64,000 nt of DNA from DASRHK01 sp963776465 (GTDB taxonomy: Bacteria; Pseudomonadota; Gammaproteobacteria; Nevskiales; Nevskiaceae), in assembly GCA_963776465.1 (NCBI GenBank), contig CAVZMV010000002.1, positions 2,666,001-2,730,000 on the forward strand, written 5' to 3'. Numbering within the stretch: position 1 is the first letter of the stretch; every line of letters starts with the position of its first letter. The notes under the pieces were generated by a model that worked only from the letters and a program-made list of their open reading frames with translations, ran no database searches and was not told the DNA's origin. Below are positions 8,087 through 16,706 of this stretch, piece after piece. A program made the translations under genes and the position numbers.

Positions 8087-9121
8087 ATGACCACAACGCA
8101 AACACGGCCGACGCTGCTGCTGGTGGACGACACGCCGGCGAACCTCGACGTGCTGCGCGCCGCGCTGGCCGACCAGTACCGGCTGCGCGTCGCCGTCGAC
8201 GGTCCGCGCGCGCTGGAGCTGGCCTTCGCCGAGCCGCCCGACCTCGTCCTGCTCGACGTGATGATGCCGGAGATGGATGGCTTCGAAGTCTGCCAGCGCC
8301 TCAAGCGCGACGAGCGCACGCGGCGCGTGCCGGTGATCTTCGTGACGGCGCTGCTCGGGCCCGACGAGGAGAAGCGCGGCTTCGACGTCGGCGGCTGCGA
8401 CTACCTGATCAAGCCCATCACCCCGGCGGTGGTGCGCGCCCGGGTGCGTACGCACCTGGAGTTCAACCAGCAAGGCAAGCACCTGCAGCATCTCGAGCAG
8501 CTGCTGTGGGACACCACCGAGCTCTTGGCACGCGAGCGCGCGAAGTGGCTGGAGAGCCTCGGCCGCGTGGTGAGCGCGCGCCTGGGCGACGGCGGCGGAC
8601 GCTTGCACCGGGTTGGTCAGATCGCCTGGCGGCTGGCGCGCGAGCTCGGCCTGTCGCACCGCGAGTCTGAGCTGCTGCGCAGCGCGGTGCCGCTGCACGA
8701 CATCGGCATGCTGCGCGTGCCGGATCGCATCACGCAGAGCGCCACGCCGCTGCCGGATGCCGACCGGGCGATCATGCAGTCCCACCCCAAGGCGGGCGCG
8801 GACATCATCGGCGAGCACAAGGATCCGATGCTCGAGGCGGCGTACCTCGCGGCGTGGACGCATCACGAGCGCTGGGACGGAACCGGCTATCCGCGCGGCT
8901 TGTCAGGCGAGCAGATCCCGCTGGTCGGCCGCATGGCTGCGCTCTGCGACGTGTTCGACTCTATGCTCTCGACGCGGCCGTACCGGTCCGTGCGGACCGA
9001 GGATGAGACGCGTCGCTACATCGCCGAGCGCGCGGGCACGCACTTCGATCCGCAGATCGCGGCGACCTTCGACGGCATCTTCGCGGACCTGATGGAGATC
9101 CGGCGCGCGAACGTCACGTAA
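8087..9121 (+). CDS. Second response regulator with HD-GYP domain (HDIGM variant)
   Basis: A 344-residue paralogue of the preceding gene, placed 10 bp downstream behind a GGAAGGGAA ribosome site. The receiver is intact (VDDTPAN, LVLLDVMMPEMDG, IKP). The HD-GYP part keeps HD and HHERWDGTGYPRG, but the core motif reads LHDIGMLRVPD, so the conserved Lys of HDxGK is replaced by Met. It may have altered or lost phosphodiesterase activity and serve as a regulatory partner of the first; that is inference. Its stop overlaps the convergent mnmA stop by 8 bp. Confidence 0.9.
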   Translation: MTTTQTRPTLLLVDDTPANLDVLRAALADQYRLRVAVDGPRALELAFAEPPDLVLLDVMMPEMDGFEVCQRLKRDERTRRVPVIFVTALLGPDEEKRGFDVGGCDYLIKPITPAVVRARVRTHLEFNQQGKHLQHLEQLLWDTTELLARERAKWLESLGRVVSARLGDGGGRLHRVGQIAWRLARELGLSHRESELLRSAVPLHDIGMLRVPDRITQSATPLPDADRAIMQSHPKAGADIIGEHKDPMLEAAYLAAWTHHERWDGTGYPRGLSGEQIPLVGRMAALCDVFDSMLSTRPYRSVRTEDETRRYIAERAGTHFDPQIAATFDGIFADLMEIRRANVT

Positions 9122-10181
9122 TCTCCCCGCCGCCCAGGCACTCCTCGCCGTCGTAGAGAACGCAGAACTGTCCCGGCGCTGCGGCGCGCTGCGGATTGTC
9201 GAAGGTCACGCGCACGCCGCCGTCGACCAGTGCCTCGGCGCTGCAGTGCTGCAACGCTTGCCGATGACGGATGCGCGCGGTCAGGCGCGAGGGCATCGGT
9301 GAGGGTCGTCGGATCCAGTGGAACGGCAGCGTCGTGATCGCGCTCGACATCAATCGCGGATGCGCCGGGTCCTGCGATGCGACCAGCACGTTGCGCGCTG
9401 CGTCCTTGCCCACCACGTACCACGGCGCCTCGCGCGCACCGCGCCGCCCGCCGATGCGCAATCCGCGGCGCTGCCCCAGCGTGTAATACATCAGTCCCTG
9501 GTGCTCGCCGAGCACCTCGCCCGCGTCGTTCTCGATCGGCCCCGGCTGTGGCTTGAGATAGTTCTGCAGAAAGTCGCGGAACTCGCGCTCGCCAATGAAG
9601 CACATGCCGGTGGAGTCCTTCTTGCGATGCACCGGCAAGCCCGCCTCCTGCGCGATCTGGCGGACCTGCGGCTTGGTGAGGCCGCCGACGGGGAACAGCA
9701 CGCGCTCGAGCTGCTCACGCGCGACCGTCGACAGGAAGTAAGTCTGATCCTTGTCTTCGGTCGCGGAGCGCAGCAGGCGCGCGCCATCCTCGCCATGCGC
9801 GATCCGCGCGTAATGGCCGGTGGCGATGAACGAAGCGCCCAGGCGCAGCGCGTGCTCGCGGAACGGCTGGAACTTGATCTCGCGATTGCACAGCACGTCG
9901 GGGTTTGGCGTCTTGCCGGCGGCGTAGTCGGCCAGGAAGCGATCGAACACGCGGCTGCGGTACTCGCGTGAGAAGTCGGCGCGGTGCAGCGGGATGCCGA
10001 GCTCGTCGCAGACGGCGCGCGCATCCTGGAAGTCCTGCGCCGCCGTGCAATAGCCTTCCTCGTCCTCGGTCCAGTTCACCATGAACAGGGCGGAGACCTG
10101 GTAGCCCTGCTCCTTGAGCAGCCAGGCGGAAACGGCGGAATCCACGCCGCCGGAGAGGCCGACGACGACGTGCGGCTTCAA
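9114..10181 (-). CDS. mnmA: tRNA 2-thiouridine(34) synthase MnmA
   Basis: A cytoplasmic enzyme that adenylates and thiolates U34 of tRNA-Lys, -Glu and -Gln using sulfur relayed from cysteine desulfurase. The PP-loop is GLSGGVDSAVSA (residues 8-19). The catalytic Cys pair is C98 (VLCNREIKF) and C194 (TGMCFIGER), numbered from the start chosen here. At 355 residues it has normal length. The start is TTG 10181, inside a TTGA overlap with the nudJ stop; no ATG or GTG lies in frame nearby, and the protein begins sensibly there. The nudJ-mnmA pairing is also found in enterobacteria, but here both genes trail a type II secretion operon. Confidence 0.95.
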   Translation of the reverse strand: MKPHVVVGLSGGVDSAVSAWLLKEQGYQVSALFMVNWTEDEEGYCTAAQDFQDARAVCDELGIPLHRADFSREYRSRVFDRFLADYAAGKTPNPDVLCNREIKFQPFREHALRLGASFIATGHYARIAHGEDGARLLRSATEDKDQTYFLSTVAREQLERVLFPVGGLTKPQVRQIAQEAGLPVHRKKDSTGMCFIGEREFRDFLQNYLKPQPGPIENDAGEVLGEHQGLMYYTLGQRRGLRIGGRRGAREAPWYVVGKDAARNVLVASQDPAHPRLMSSAITTLPFHWIRRPSPMPSRLTARIRHRQALQHCSAEALVDGGVRVTFDNPQRAAAPGQFCVLYDGEECLGGGEIT

Positions 10182-10630
10182 GGCGACGACAGGTGTCGTA
10201 CCAGCTCCAGCGGATAGCGCCGGCCGGCGAGGTAATCGTCGACGCAGGCGAGCAGGGCAGGGCTGCGATGCGCGCTGCTTCGCGCCGCTAGCTCGTCGCG
10301 CGTGAGCCACACCGCGCGCTCGACGCCCGTGTCCAGCGCGCGCTCGGGGCGATGCCGGCGCGGCTCGCAGATGAAGGCGAAGCGCAGGAAGCTGTAGGGC
10401 AGATCCTCGGGCTCGAAGGCATACGCGCCGAGGAGCGCGACCGGCTCGACTTCCCAGCCGCTCTCTTCCAGCGTTTCGCGGCGCACCGCATCGAGCAGCG
10501 TCTCGCCGTCTTCCCAGTGGCCCGCGGGCTGGTTGAGCTTGAGCTCGCCGTTGATGCGCTCCTCGACCACCAGGAACTTGCCATCGCGCTCGACGATCGC
10601 CGCCGCGACGACGTGGGTGTCGCGGCTCAA
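10178..10630 (-). CDS. nudJ: NUDIX hydrolase, NudJ-type
   Basis: A 150-residue hydrolase whose Nudix box runs from G37 (GHWEDGETLLDAVRRETLEE) and fits Gx5Ex7REUxEExGU. The overall sequence, including KFLVVEERING near the start and RYPLELV at the end, resembles E. coli NudJ, a thiamine pyrophosphate and nucleoside diphosphate/triphosphate phosphatase that lies beside mnmA. The start is TTG 10630, within a TTGA overlap with the gspN stop, and its own stop overlaps the TTG of mnmA in the same way. Substrate assignment is by family and context only. Confidence 0.88.
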   Translation of the reverse strand: MSRDTHVVAAAIVERDGKFLVVEERINGELKLNQPAGHWEDGETLLDAVRRETLEESGWEVEPVALLGAYAFEPEDLPYSFLRFAFICEPRRHRPERALDTGVERAVWLTRDELAARSSAHRSPALLACVDDYLAGRRYPLELVRHLSSP

Positions 10631-11382
10631 GCCAGCTTGCCGCTGCGCTGCAGGTGACGCACGCCCTGCGCGTCCGGAACGCCCAGGCCGCGCATCGAGC
10701 GCACGAGGTTCTCCACTTCCGGCGGCGAGCCGGGCTTGACCTTCAGCGTGAGGTCGACGGTGTAGCTCTGGTCGGGCGCCAGCGTGGTCGTGCCGTTGAC
10801 CTCGAGCGGACCGGCGAGCGACTCGAGCTTGACGCTGACCTGGTCGCTCTCGGTCGTCACGGTCGCCTGGAAATTCCCGAGGGGCACCGGATCGCGCGCG
10901 AGCACGGATGCAACGCCGTCCATCGTGATGGTGCCCTTGGCGCTCGACAGCTTGCCGTCGCGCAGCCGCAGCGAGTCGAGATCGGCGCGGACCTGGCCTT
11001 CCAGCGGCAGGAACTGCTCGATCAAGGCGAGCACCGTCTGCAGGCTGCCGGAAGCGTGAACGTCGCTCAGCGACGTGCCCCAAGGCGCCTTTGACAGGCG
11101 CGCGCGAATCGTTGCCGGCGCGGTGGTCTGGACGTCGGCGACGAGCCGGCCGGTGAGCAGGTGCAGCGGACGCAGCGTCCACTGCAGATCCTGCCAGGCG
11201 GTCTTGCCCTGCATGCCGACGCCGGCGACCGAGCCGTGCAGCACGCTGCCCTGGAAGCCGTAGGCGACCAGCTTGGTGTCCTTCGGCGCGAACCAGCCAT
11301 AGACGATTGCGGCGGGCGCCTGCGCGACGAAGCCGATCAGGAACGCAGCGACGCCGGCGATGATCAGGTGCACTGGTTTCAC
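10627..11382 (-). CDS. gspN: Type II secretion protein GspN
   Basis: A 251-residue inner-membrane-anchored protein with one N-terminal segment (about 5-25) and a beta-rich periplasmic part with GWFAPKDTKLVAYGFQG and LEGPLEVNGTTTL-like stretches typical of GspN. GspN is an accessory, not universally required component of the type II secretion platform. The start is GTG 11382, overlapping the gspM stop as GTGA. It ends in a TTGA overlap with nudJ. No other product fits the position after gspM. Confidence 0.87.
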   Translation of the reverse strand: MKPVHLIIAGVAAFLIGFVAQAPAAIVYGWFAPKDTKLVAYGFQGSVLHGSVAGVGMQGKTAWQDLQWTLRPLHLLTGRLVADVQTTAPATIRARLSKAPWGTSLSDVHASGSLQTVLALIEQFLPLEGQVRADLDSLRLRDGKLSSAKGTITMDGVASVLARDPVPLGNFQATVTTESDQVSVKLESLAGPLEVNGTTTLAPDQSYTVDLTLKVKPGSPPEVENLVRSMRGLGVPDAQGVRHLQRSGKLA

Positions 11383-11867
11383 GGACGCACCAGGGACAGC
11401 CGCGCGGTCACCAGGCCTTCGGCCTTGCGCTCCAGCTCGGCGGAGCTCACGACGATCCCGTACTGCGACTGCACCAGCGCCAGCCAGGTGAGGAGCGCAT
11501 CGAACGGAACGTCGTCGAACCAGACCTTCACTTCCTTGTCGCCTTCCTGCACGCGGGCCGGCTCCTTGCCGAGCTCCGGGCGATGCGTGGCCTGATCCAC
11601 CGCCGTCATCAATGGCAGCGTGCGGCTGCCGCCGCCCTGTCCGCGGTTGCGCTCCACTTCCACTGCGATCGTCTCGAGGCGATTGGCGACCGTGCGGCTC
11701 TGCCGCAGCGCCGCCTCGGCCTTGCGCTGCGCCTTGGCCACCGGCTCCCAGATCGCGAGATAGAAGATGGCGACGGCGACCACCACGGCGCCGGCGATGA
11801 GGAACTGGCGCTCCTGGTGCTGTCGCGCCGCCCACCACACCCGGAATTGCTCGACGTACTCTTTCAT
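11379..11867 (-). CDS. gspM: Type II secretion protein GspM
   Basis: A 162-residue bitopic inner-membrane protein: a short cytoplasmic N-terminus, TM about 22-40 (FLIAGAVVVAVAIFYLAIW), a coiled segment (EPVAKAQRKAEAALRQSR), and a periplasmic ferredoxin-like C-terminal domain. GspM binds GspL and stabilises the assembly platform that drives the pseudopilus. It starts 1 bp after the gspL stop and overlaps gspN by GTGA. Length and order match the family. Confidence 0.92.
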   Translation of the reverse strand: MKEYVEQFRVWWAARQHQERQFLIAGAVVVAVAIFYLAIWEPVAKAQRKAEAALRQSRTVANRLETIAVEVERNRGQGGGSRTLPLMTAVDQATHRPELGKEPARVQEGDKEVKVWFDDVPFDALLTWLALVQSQYGIVVSSAELERKAEGLVTARLSLVRP

Positions 11868-11868
11868 G

Positions 11869-13077
11869 TCAGGCGGGCGAGAGCTTGACGTGGATCTGCA
11901 CGCCGTCGGTGCCCGCGTCGGCGCTGACGCGCTCGAAGCGCGTGCCGGGGTGCTGGTCGAACCAGGCCTGCAGCGAGTCCGCAGCCTGCAGGTTCTGGCC
12001 CACGAGGTTCAGGTAGAGCGAGCCTTCACGGAACTGCAGCGTCTGCACCGACAGTCCCGGCACCGAGGTGATGGCCGCGGCCGCCGGCTCGAGCAGCTTG
12101 AGCAGGCCGGAGCTCGCGCCGCTGGATTTGAGCGCCGCCATCTTCTGCTCGGCCTGCGTCGACAGGTCGACGATCCGCTGCTCCTCGGGGAACAGCTCCT
12201 GGAAGCGCGCGACGTTGCGCGTCTCCTGCTGCGTGGCCTCGCGATTGAGCCGATACGCCTGGATGCCGCCGGCGATCAGGCTCACGATCAGCCAGCCGGC
12301 GGCCAGCGCCGCGGGGACGCGCCACGGCGCCCAGTTGCGATTGAGCTTCTCGCGCGCGGAGTAGGCGCCCTGCAGGAGATTGATCGACTCCTCCGGTCGC
12401 CAGTGCTTCACCAGGATCTCCAGCGCCGACCGATGCCCCGGCAAGAGCTCGACCGGCCGGCCGATCTGCGCGAAATCCTTCTGCGCATCCGGCGCGAGCA
12501 GCACGCGCACCGCGTAGCGGCCTTCGGGATCGGCGATCTTCAGGAACGCGGCGAAATCCTCCGGCGCGCAGCTGAAACCCTGGAATGCACCCGTGCGCCC
12601 GGTGATCTCCGCGGCTTCGGCCAGCACGTGCACCTTGTCGTCGGCGGTCCAGGGCAGGGCTAGGTGCTCGGGCACGACCGCCTCGGCGCGAAGCCCGGCC
12701 GCGGCGAGCGCGCCAAGCCACGCATCCATGCGCGACTTCGAGACGATGGCGATGGGATGTCCGACGCCGGCCTGCCGCGGCCCGAGGGCGAAGTGCAGCC
12801 GCTCGACGTCGTCGGCGATCTGGTCTTCCAGCGCGTAGGGCGCGGCCTGCAGGATCTTCTGCGCGGAGCGCGCGGGCACGTTGATCGTGGACAGGCGCAC
12901 GTCGGCCGCCGGCACGAACAGGACGACGGGCCGTCCCGCGGCGCGGGTGGCGATCTCGGCGAGCGTGCCGGTCGCGTTCTGCAGTCCGCCCGTGGGCGAC
13001 CACAGCGCAGCCTGCAGCGGCGCGTCGGGCGCGACGCTGCGCCACCGGATGAAGAGCGTTTCCTTGACTGGGGTCAC
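11869..13077 (-). CDS. gspL: Type II secretion protein GspL
   Basis: A 402-residue platform protein. The cytoplasmic part (about 1-250) is the actin-like domain that binds the GspE ATPase; it is followed by a TM near 254-276 (VPAALAAGWLIVSLIAGGI) and a periplasmic ferredoxin-like domain that pairs with GspM. The N-terminus MTPVKETLFIRW and the ALEDQIADDVERLHFALG segment are typical of GspL. It lies 15 bp after gspK in the same transcript. The GspE and GspF partners and the secretin GspD are not in this window. Confidence 0.93.
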   Translation of the reverse strand: MTPVKETLFIRWRSVAPDAPLQAALWSPTGGLQNATGTLAEIATRAAGRPVVLFVPAADVRLSTINVPARSAQKILQAAPYALEDQIADDVERLHFALGPRQAGVGHPIAIVSKSRMDAWLGALAAAGLRAEAVVPEHLALPWTADDKVHVLAEAAEITGRTGAFQGFSCAPEDFAAFLKIADPEGRYAVRVLLAPDAQKDFAQIGRPVELLPGHRSALEILVKHWRPEESINLLQGAYSAREKLNRNWAPWRVPAALAAGWLIVSLIAGGIQAYRLNREATQQETRNVARFQELFPEEQRIVDLSTQAEQKMAALKSSGASSGLLKLLEPAAAAITSVPGLSVQTLQFREGSLYLNLVGQNLQAADSLQAWFDQHPGTRFERVSADAGTDGVQIHVKLSPA

Positions 13078-13092
13078 TGGGCGAGCGCGGCG

Positions 13093-14049
13093 CTAGTCGG
13101 CGTCTTGACTGCGGCTGATGACAGCCGGCAGGCCATTCTGTTGGCTCGGACGATGGACGACACTGTACAGCGCGAGGTGGCTGCTGCCAATGAACGCCTC
13201 GCCCTGCAGCAGGAAGAACTCGGTGGACACGTCGATGTTGGGCGGCTTCGGTCCCTGTCCCGGATAGTTGGCCGCCCAGAAGGCTTGCGCGTCGTCGGCG
13301 GGTTTCTCCGCGCGCGCCTCGATGAACTGCATGAGCGCAGGGCCTGCCTCGCCCAGCGCCATCAGCAGCTCCGGCGATGCCGTGTTGACGTTGATCTTGG
13401 CATCTCGCTTGGGCAGCGTGCAGACGTGATTGCGCAGCGCAAGATAGATCTGCTTGTTGACGCCCTTGATCGCCAAGAGCTCGGTGACACTGGTCATCAG
13501 CCGGTTGGCGGTCCGGTAGGGCACAGGCAGGCTCGAATACTCGCTGTCCTCGGCGCCGCCGTAACCCATCGGCATGATGTCGCCGTCGGTCCAGTCGTGG
13601 ATCGCCTCGGCCAGGCCGTCCGTCGGCACCCCACGCAGCGCCTCGATGTTGCGGATCAGGTTTTCGAAGAGCGCCTTGGCCTTGATGAACGTGGGATCGT
13701 TGATGTTGGCGCCGACGCTCAGGTTGTTGAGGTTGAATCGCCCCTGCAGGTCGATGATGCGGCCCTTGAGCGCGCCTTCGTCCACCGGCAGGTAATCCAC
13801 CGGCTTGGCCCACGGCTCACCCAGGTAGTCGACGTTGCTCTTGCCGGTCTGCTGATCCAGCACCAGAATCGACTTCACCCAGGCCTCGATGCCGTCGGCA
13901 TACCACCAAGCGCGCTCGGTGTCGGCCAGGGTCGACGCGCGATGGATCGCCAGATTTGCCGACGAGAGCATCGCCGCGGCCGCGATGCTCGCCAGCGCGA
14001 CGATAAGCACAGCGGTGATCAGGGCGACACCTGATTGTCTGCGCATCAT
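13093..14049 (-). CDS. gspK: Type II secretion minor pseudopilin GspK
   Basis: A 318-residue large minor pseudopilin. The prepilin signal is MMRRQSG followed by VALITAVLIVALASI, with Thr rather than Glu at mature position 5, as is usual for GspK. The rest contains the inserted alpha-domain and the INVNTASPELL helix-hairpin-helix-like stretch seen in the family. It caps the pseudopilus tip with GspI and GspJ. ATG 14049 is chosen because it overlaps the gspJ stop; a second ATG follows immediately. No sign of damage. Confidence 0.94.
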   Translation of the reverse strand: MMRRQSGVALITAVLIVALASIAAAAMLSSANLAIHRASTLADTERAWWYADGIEAWVKSILVLDQQTGKSNVDYLGEPWAKPVDYLPVDEGALKGRIIDLQGRFNLNNLSVGANINDPTFIKAKALFENLIRNIEALRGVPTDGLAEAIHDWTDGDIMPMGYGGAEDSEYSSLPVPYRTANRLMTSVTELLAIKGVNKQIYLALRNHVCTLPKRDAKINVNTASPELLMALGEAGPALMQFIEARAEKPADDAQAFWAANYPGQGPKPPNIDVSTEFFLLQGEAFIGSSHLALYSVVHRPSQQNGLPAVISRSQDAD

Positions 14050-14687
14050 CCGCCTCCCCCTGGGCCCGGCGGCTGCGGCGCGATGGGATCCAGCCCGGTG
14101 CGGAACAGGAAGCGCAGCTCGCCCCAATCCTTCGTGCGCAGCGTCAGCTCCAGCGCCGACGGCGGCATGACGTTGGTCTGGCCGGTCTGCTCCAGTGGCG
14201 GCCAGATCGGCTGCCACTGGCTGTTGGCGTCGAAAAAGCGCCAGGCGATCTCGTCGACGCGCTCGAGCACGGTGAGCTCGACTGGCTCGGTGCCCTGCAC
14301 CCGATCGAGCACGCGCCAGCTGGCGCGCAGCAGCTTGCCGTCCGCCACTCGGTAGCTGACGCGCTCTTGGCTCGAGCGGGGCTGGAACAGCGGATTGCGC
14401 CAGCCGCCGCGCGTGAATTCCAGCACTGGCGCGCTGGGCGTCACGTACAGCGCGGGAGACACGTCGCCGAAGGGATCGCGCACCGAGCGATTGCGCACCT
14501 GCTGGAAATCGGCGCGCAGGCGCATGTAGGCCTTCTGCAGCTGGGCAATGCCGTCGAGCCTTTGCTCGACTGCGCGACGTTGATTGAGCACGCTGTCCAG
14601 GCCGCCATAAGCCATCACCGCCATGATCGCGAAGATGGCGATGGCGACGATGAGCTCCAGCAGCGTGAATCCAGCGGTGCGCGACAT
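14046..14687 (-). CDS. gspJ: Type II secretion minor pseudopilin GspJ
   Basis: A 213-residue minor pseudopilin with prepilin peptidase site MSRTAG before FTLLELIVAIAIFAIM (Glu at mature position 5), and a beta-rich body with VERVDEIAWRFFD and ALELTLRTKDWGELRFLF characteristic of GspJ. It is part of the I-J-K tip complex. ATG 14687 overlaps the gspI stop by one base, and its own stop overlaps the gspK start. The Pro/Gly-rich C-terminal tail (PQPPGPGGGG) is unusual but short. Confidence 0.94.
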   Translation of the reverse strand: MSRTAGFTLLELIVAIAIFAIMAVMAYGGLDSVLNQRRAVEQRLDGIAQLQKAYMRLRADFQQVRNRSVRDPFGDVSPALYVTPSAPVLEFTRGGWRNPLFQPRSSQERVSYRVADGKLLRASWRVLDRVQGTEPVELTVLERVDEIAWRFFDANSQWQPIWPPLEQTGQTNVMPPSALELTLRTKDWGELRFLFRTGLDPIAPQPPGPGGGG

Positions 14688-15061
14688 CACGTGCCGCGCC
14701 CCAGGTTGGAGATGAAGGACGAGAGGGTCGCCGCGCTGCCGTCGCGTCCCGGCGCCTGCACACTTATGTCGATGCGCCGCAGGTTGGGATCGACGGTGCC
14801 GGTGACCTCGGCATTCCAGCGCCATTTCACGCCGGCCATGTCGACGTCGCCGTCACTCTTGCCGACGGGCGGGAAGGTGGGATCGAGTTCGATCTCGGCG
14901 AGCCGGTTATGCGCCACGAAAAGGGCGATCGTGCGCTGCTTGAGATAGGCGGCGCTGTCCGCGTAGCGCGCCATGCTCCCCAGGATCGCTCCCAGCGCGA
15001 TCGCCAGCACCGCGACCGCGACCAGCACTTCCAGGAGGGTGAAGCCGCGGGACTTGTTCAC
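14687..15061 (-). CDS. gspI: Type II secretion minor pseudopilin GspI
   Basis: A 124-residue pseudopilin with signal MNKSRG and FTLLEVLVAVAVLAIALGAI, then LFVAHNRLAEIEL and the VKWRWNAEVTGTVDPNLRRIDISV strand region typical of GspI, the nucleator of the pseudopilus tip. The start is GTG 15061 in a GTGA overlap with the gspH stop. That intact overlap is the main evidence that the frameshift in gspH is not old decay. Confidence 0.94.
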   Translation of the reverse strand: MNKSRGFTLLEVLVAVAVLAIALGAILGSMARYADSAAYLKQRTIALFVAHNRLAEIELDPTFPPVGKSDGDVDMAGVKWRWNAEVTGTVDPNLRRIDISVQAPGRDGSAATLSSFISNLGRGT

Positions 15062-15592
15062 GGCGGCTGCTCGAAGCGCTTCTTGCTCAGGCGGCCCATC
15101 GCATCACCTTGAAGACTGATGTAGGGCTGGTAGTTGGTGGCGTGCAGATCGAGGCGGAACGCGCTGACTTCGCCGCTGGAGAGCAGCAGCACCTGCGGCT
15201 GTACCTGGCTTGTCGGCGGGCGAGCTCGGTGCCACCGCGCGACCTTCGACGGCCAGGTCGATGTAGAGCGGCTGCGGCAGTCCGCGTTCGTGGAGCACGC
15301 CGCCGAACTGCACCCACTCGCCGGCGTCGTTGAGCGTCAGGAACTCGTAGCCGTCCGACGTGTAGCGCCAGCCGAGCTCGATGCCCTGGACTTCGGCGTC
15401 CTCGGCGGCGATCGCCAGGAGCTGGTGCAGTCGCTCGGCCTCGGTCTCAAGCTGGTCGGCGACGGTGCGGCTGCCGAGTGACAGCGCTGCAAAGGTGACG
15501 ATGATGCCGATGATCAGGACGACGATCATGATCTCGAGCAGGGTGAACCCAGCCGCCCGGCTCGCTTGCGCCGTTCGGTGCGAGCGCCTCAC
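15058..15592 (-). pseudogene. gspH: Type II secretion minor pseudopilin GspH, interrupted by a frameshift
   Basis: The N-terminal frame (GTG 15592) encodes a prepilin signal ending RAAG, FTLLEIMIVVLIIGIIV, and a pseudopilin body as far as PLYIDLAVEGRAV. The remainder continues in the next frame as PQVLLLSSGEVSAFRLDL, then YQPYISLQGDAMGRL and a stop at 15058. One extra base near 15202 explains the shift: the interval is 535 bp, one more than 178 codons. Both parts are well conserved and the downstream GTGA overlap with gspI survives, so a sequence error or a very recent mutation is likely. Read through, GspH would be 177 residues, close to family length. Confidence 0.85.
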
Positions 15593-15599
15593 AAAAAAA

Positions 15600-16046
15600 T
15601 TACCCGCCCAGGTCCCAGCTTCCGATGTCAGCTTCGAAGCCATCCCCGCCGGGCTTCCCATCCTTGCCGAAAGTGAAGAGATCGTACTCTCCATGCTGTC
15701 CCGGTTGGAGATACTGATATGCGTTGCCCCAGGGATCCTTCGGCAGTTGCTTCACGTAGGGCTGTCTCCAATTGCGAGCAGGCGGGTCGCCACCCGGTCG
15801 CGCAACGAGCGCTTCCAAGCCCTGCTGTGTGCTCGGATAATAGAAGTTGTCCAGCTTGTACATGTTCAGTCCCGATTCCAAGGAGGCAATGTCCTGCTTG
15901 GCCTTGACCACGCGGGCCTCATCGGGTTTGGTCATGATGTTCGGCACGATGACGGCTGCCAGAATTCCGAGAATCACGACGACCACCATGATTTCGATCA
16001 ACGTGAAACCCGCCTGTGCGGCGGCGCGCGTCTTTAGGTTTGGCAT
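15600..16046 (-). CDS. gspG: Type II secretion major pseudopilin GspG
   Basis: A 148-residue major pseudopilin forming the shaft of the periplasmic piston. The prepilin site AAAQAG is followed by FTLIEIMVVVVILGILAAVIVPNIM with Glu at mature position 5. It also has the family's KAKQDIASLESGLNMYKLDN and WGNAYQYLQPGQHGEYDLFTFG, and the C-terminal GGDGFEADI loop associated with calcium binding. It is the first gene of the visible gsp operon; the promoter should lie in the 42 bp shared with the divergent rhombosortase gene. gspC, D, E and F are absent here. Confidence 0.95.
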   Translation of the reverse strand: MPNLKTRAAAQAGFTLIEIMVVVVILGILAAVIVPNIMTKPDEARVVKAKQDIASLESGLNMYKLDNFYYPSTQQGLEALVARPGGDPPARNWRQPYVKQLPKDPWGNAYQYLQPGQHGEYDLFTFGKDGKPGGDGFEADIGSWDLGG

Positions 16047-16088
16047 CGAATGAGTGAAGTCAGAACAGAGGGCGGGAACAACCGCCCT

Positions 16089-16706
16089 ATGATAACAAAC
16101 AGCCTTCATAGTTCCCTCCAAGTCTGGGCGGTTCCGCTGGTTTTGATGGTGCTGATCGCGCTCCTGGAGTTGGGCGGCAACCCGGTGCGCGAATCGCTGC
16201 GCTATGACCGGGTGGCAATTGCCGACGGCCAGTGGTGGCGCCTGGTGACCGGCAATCTCGTCCACCTGGGCTGGTGGCACCTGTTCCTCAACGAGATGGG
16301 CGTCGCGGTTTACGTGTTGCTGTGCCCGGAGCCGATCAGCGCCAGCGTGTGGGTGCGCAGGCTGCTGCTGCTCGGGATCGGTATGAGCGCGGGCCTTTAT
16401 TTTGCTGCGCCCGGCCTCGTGCGCTACGTGGGGCTGTCGGGGGTGATGCACGGCCTTTTTGTGCTGGGCCTGGGTCGCCAGGTGGTGAAGAAGGACCTGA
16501 TCGCGTTCGGATGCCTGGCGTATCTCATCGGCAAGCTCGGCTGGGAGCTCTTCGCCGGCGCCCCGGTTTCCGACGAAGCCGCCATCGGCGGCCATGTCGC
16601 GCTGGACTCGCACCTGTGGGGCGCGATCTCTGCCGTGGCTTATGGCCTGGTGTTCCGCTCCTTCACGCGGCTCGAACAATTCTCCATCCGGGACAAAGCT
16701 CCATGA
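16089..16706 (+). CDS. rrtA: Rhombosortase (rhomboid-family intramembrane serine protease)
   Basis: A 205-residue polytopic membrane protein with several TM helices. It has catalytic Ser S117 in YVGLSGVMHG and His H175 in GGHVALDSHLWGA, the pattern that separates rhombosortases from ordinary rhomboids. Rhombosortases process proteins bearing a C-terminal GlyGly-CTERM tag, many of which are type II secretion substrates, which fits its place divergent from gspG. ATG 16089 is preferred; an in-frame ATG at 16050 would leave 3 bp to the gspG start. The stop overlaps fabD by ATGA. No GlyGly-CTERM protein is encoded in the window. Confidence 0.85.
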   Translation: MITNSLHSSLQVWAVPLVLMVLIALLELGGNPVRESLRYDRVAIADGQWWRLVTGNLVHLGWWHLFLNEMGVAVYVLLCPEPISASVWVRRLLLLGIGMSAGLYFAAPGLVRYVGLSGVMHGLFVLGLGRQVVKKDLIAFGCLAYLIGKLGWELFAGAPVSDEAAIGGHVALDSHLWGAISAVAYGLVFRSFTRLEQFSIRDKAP

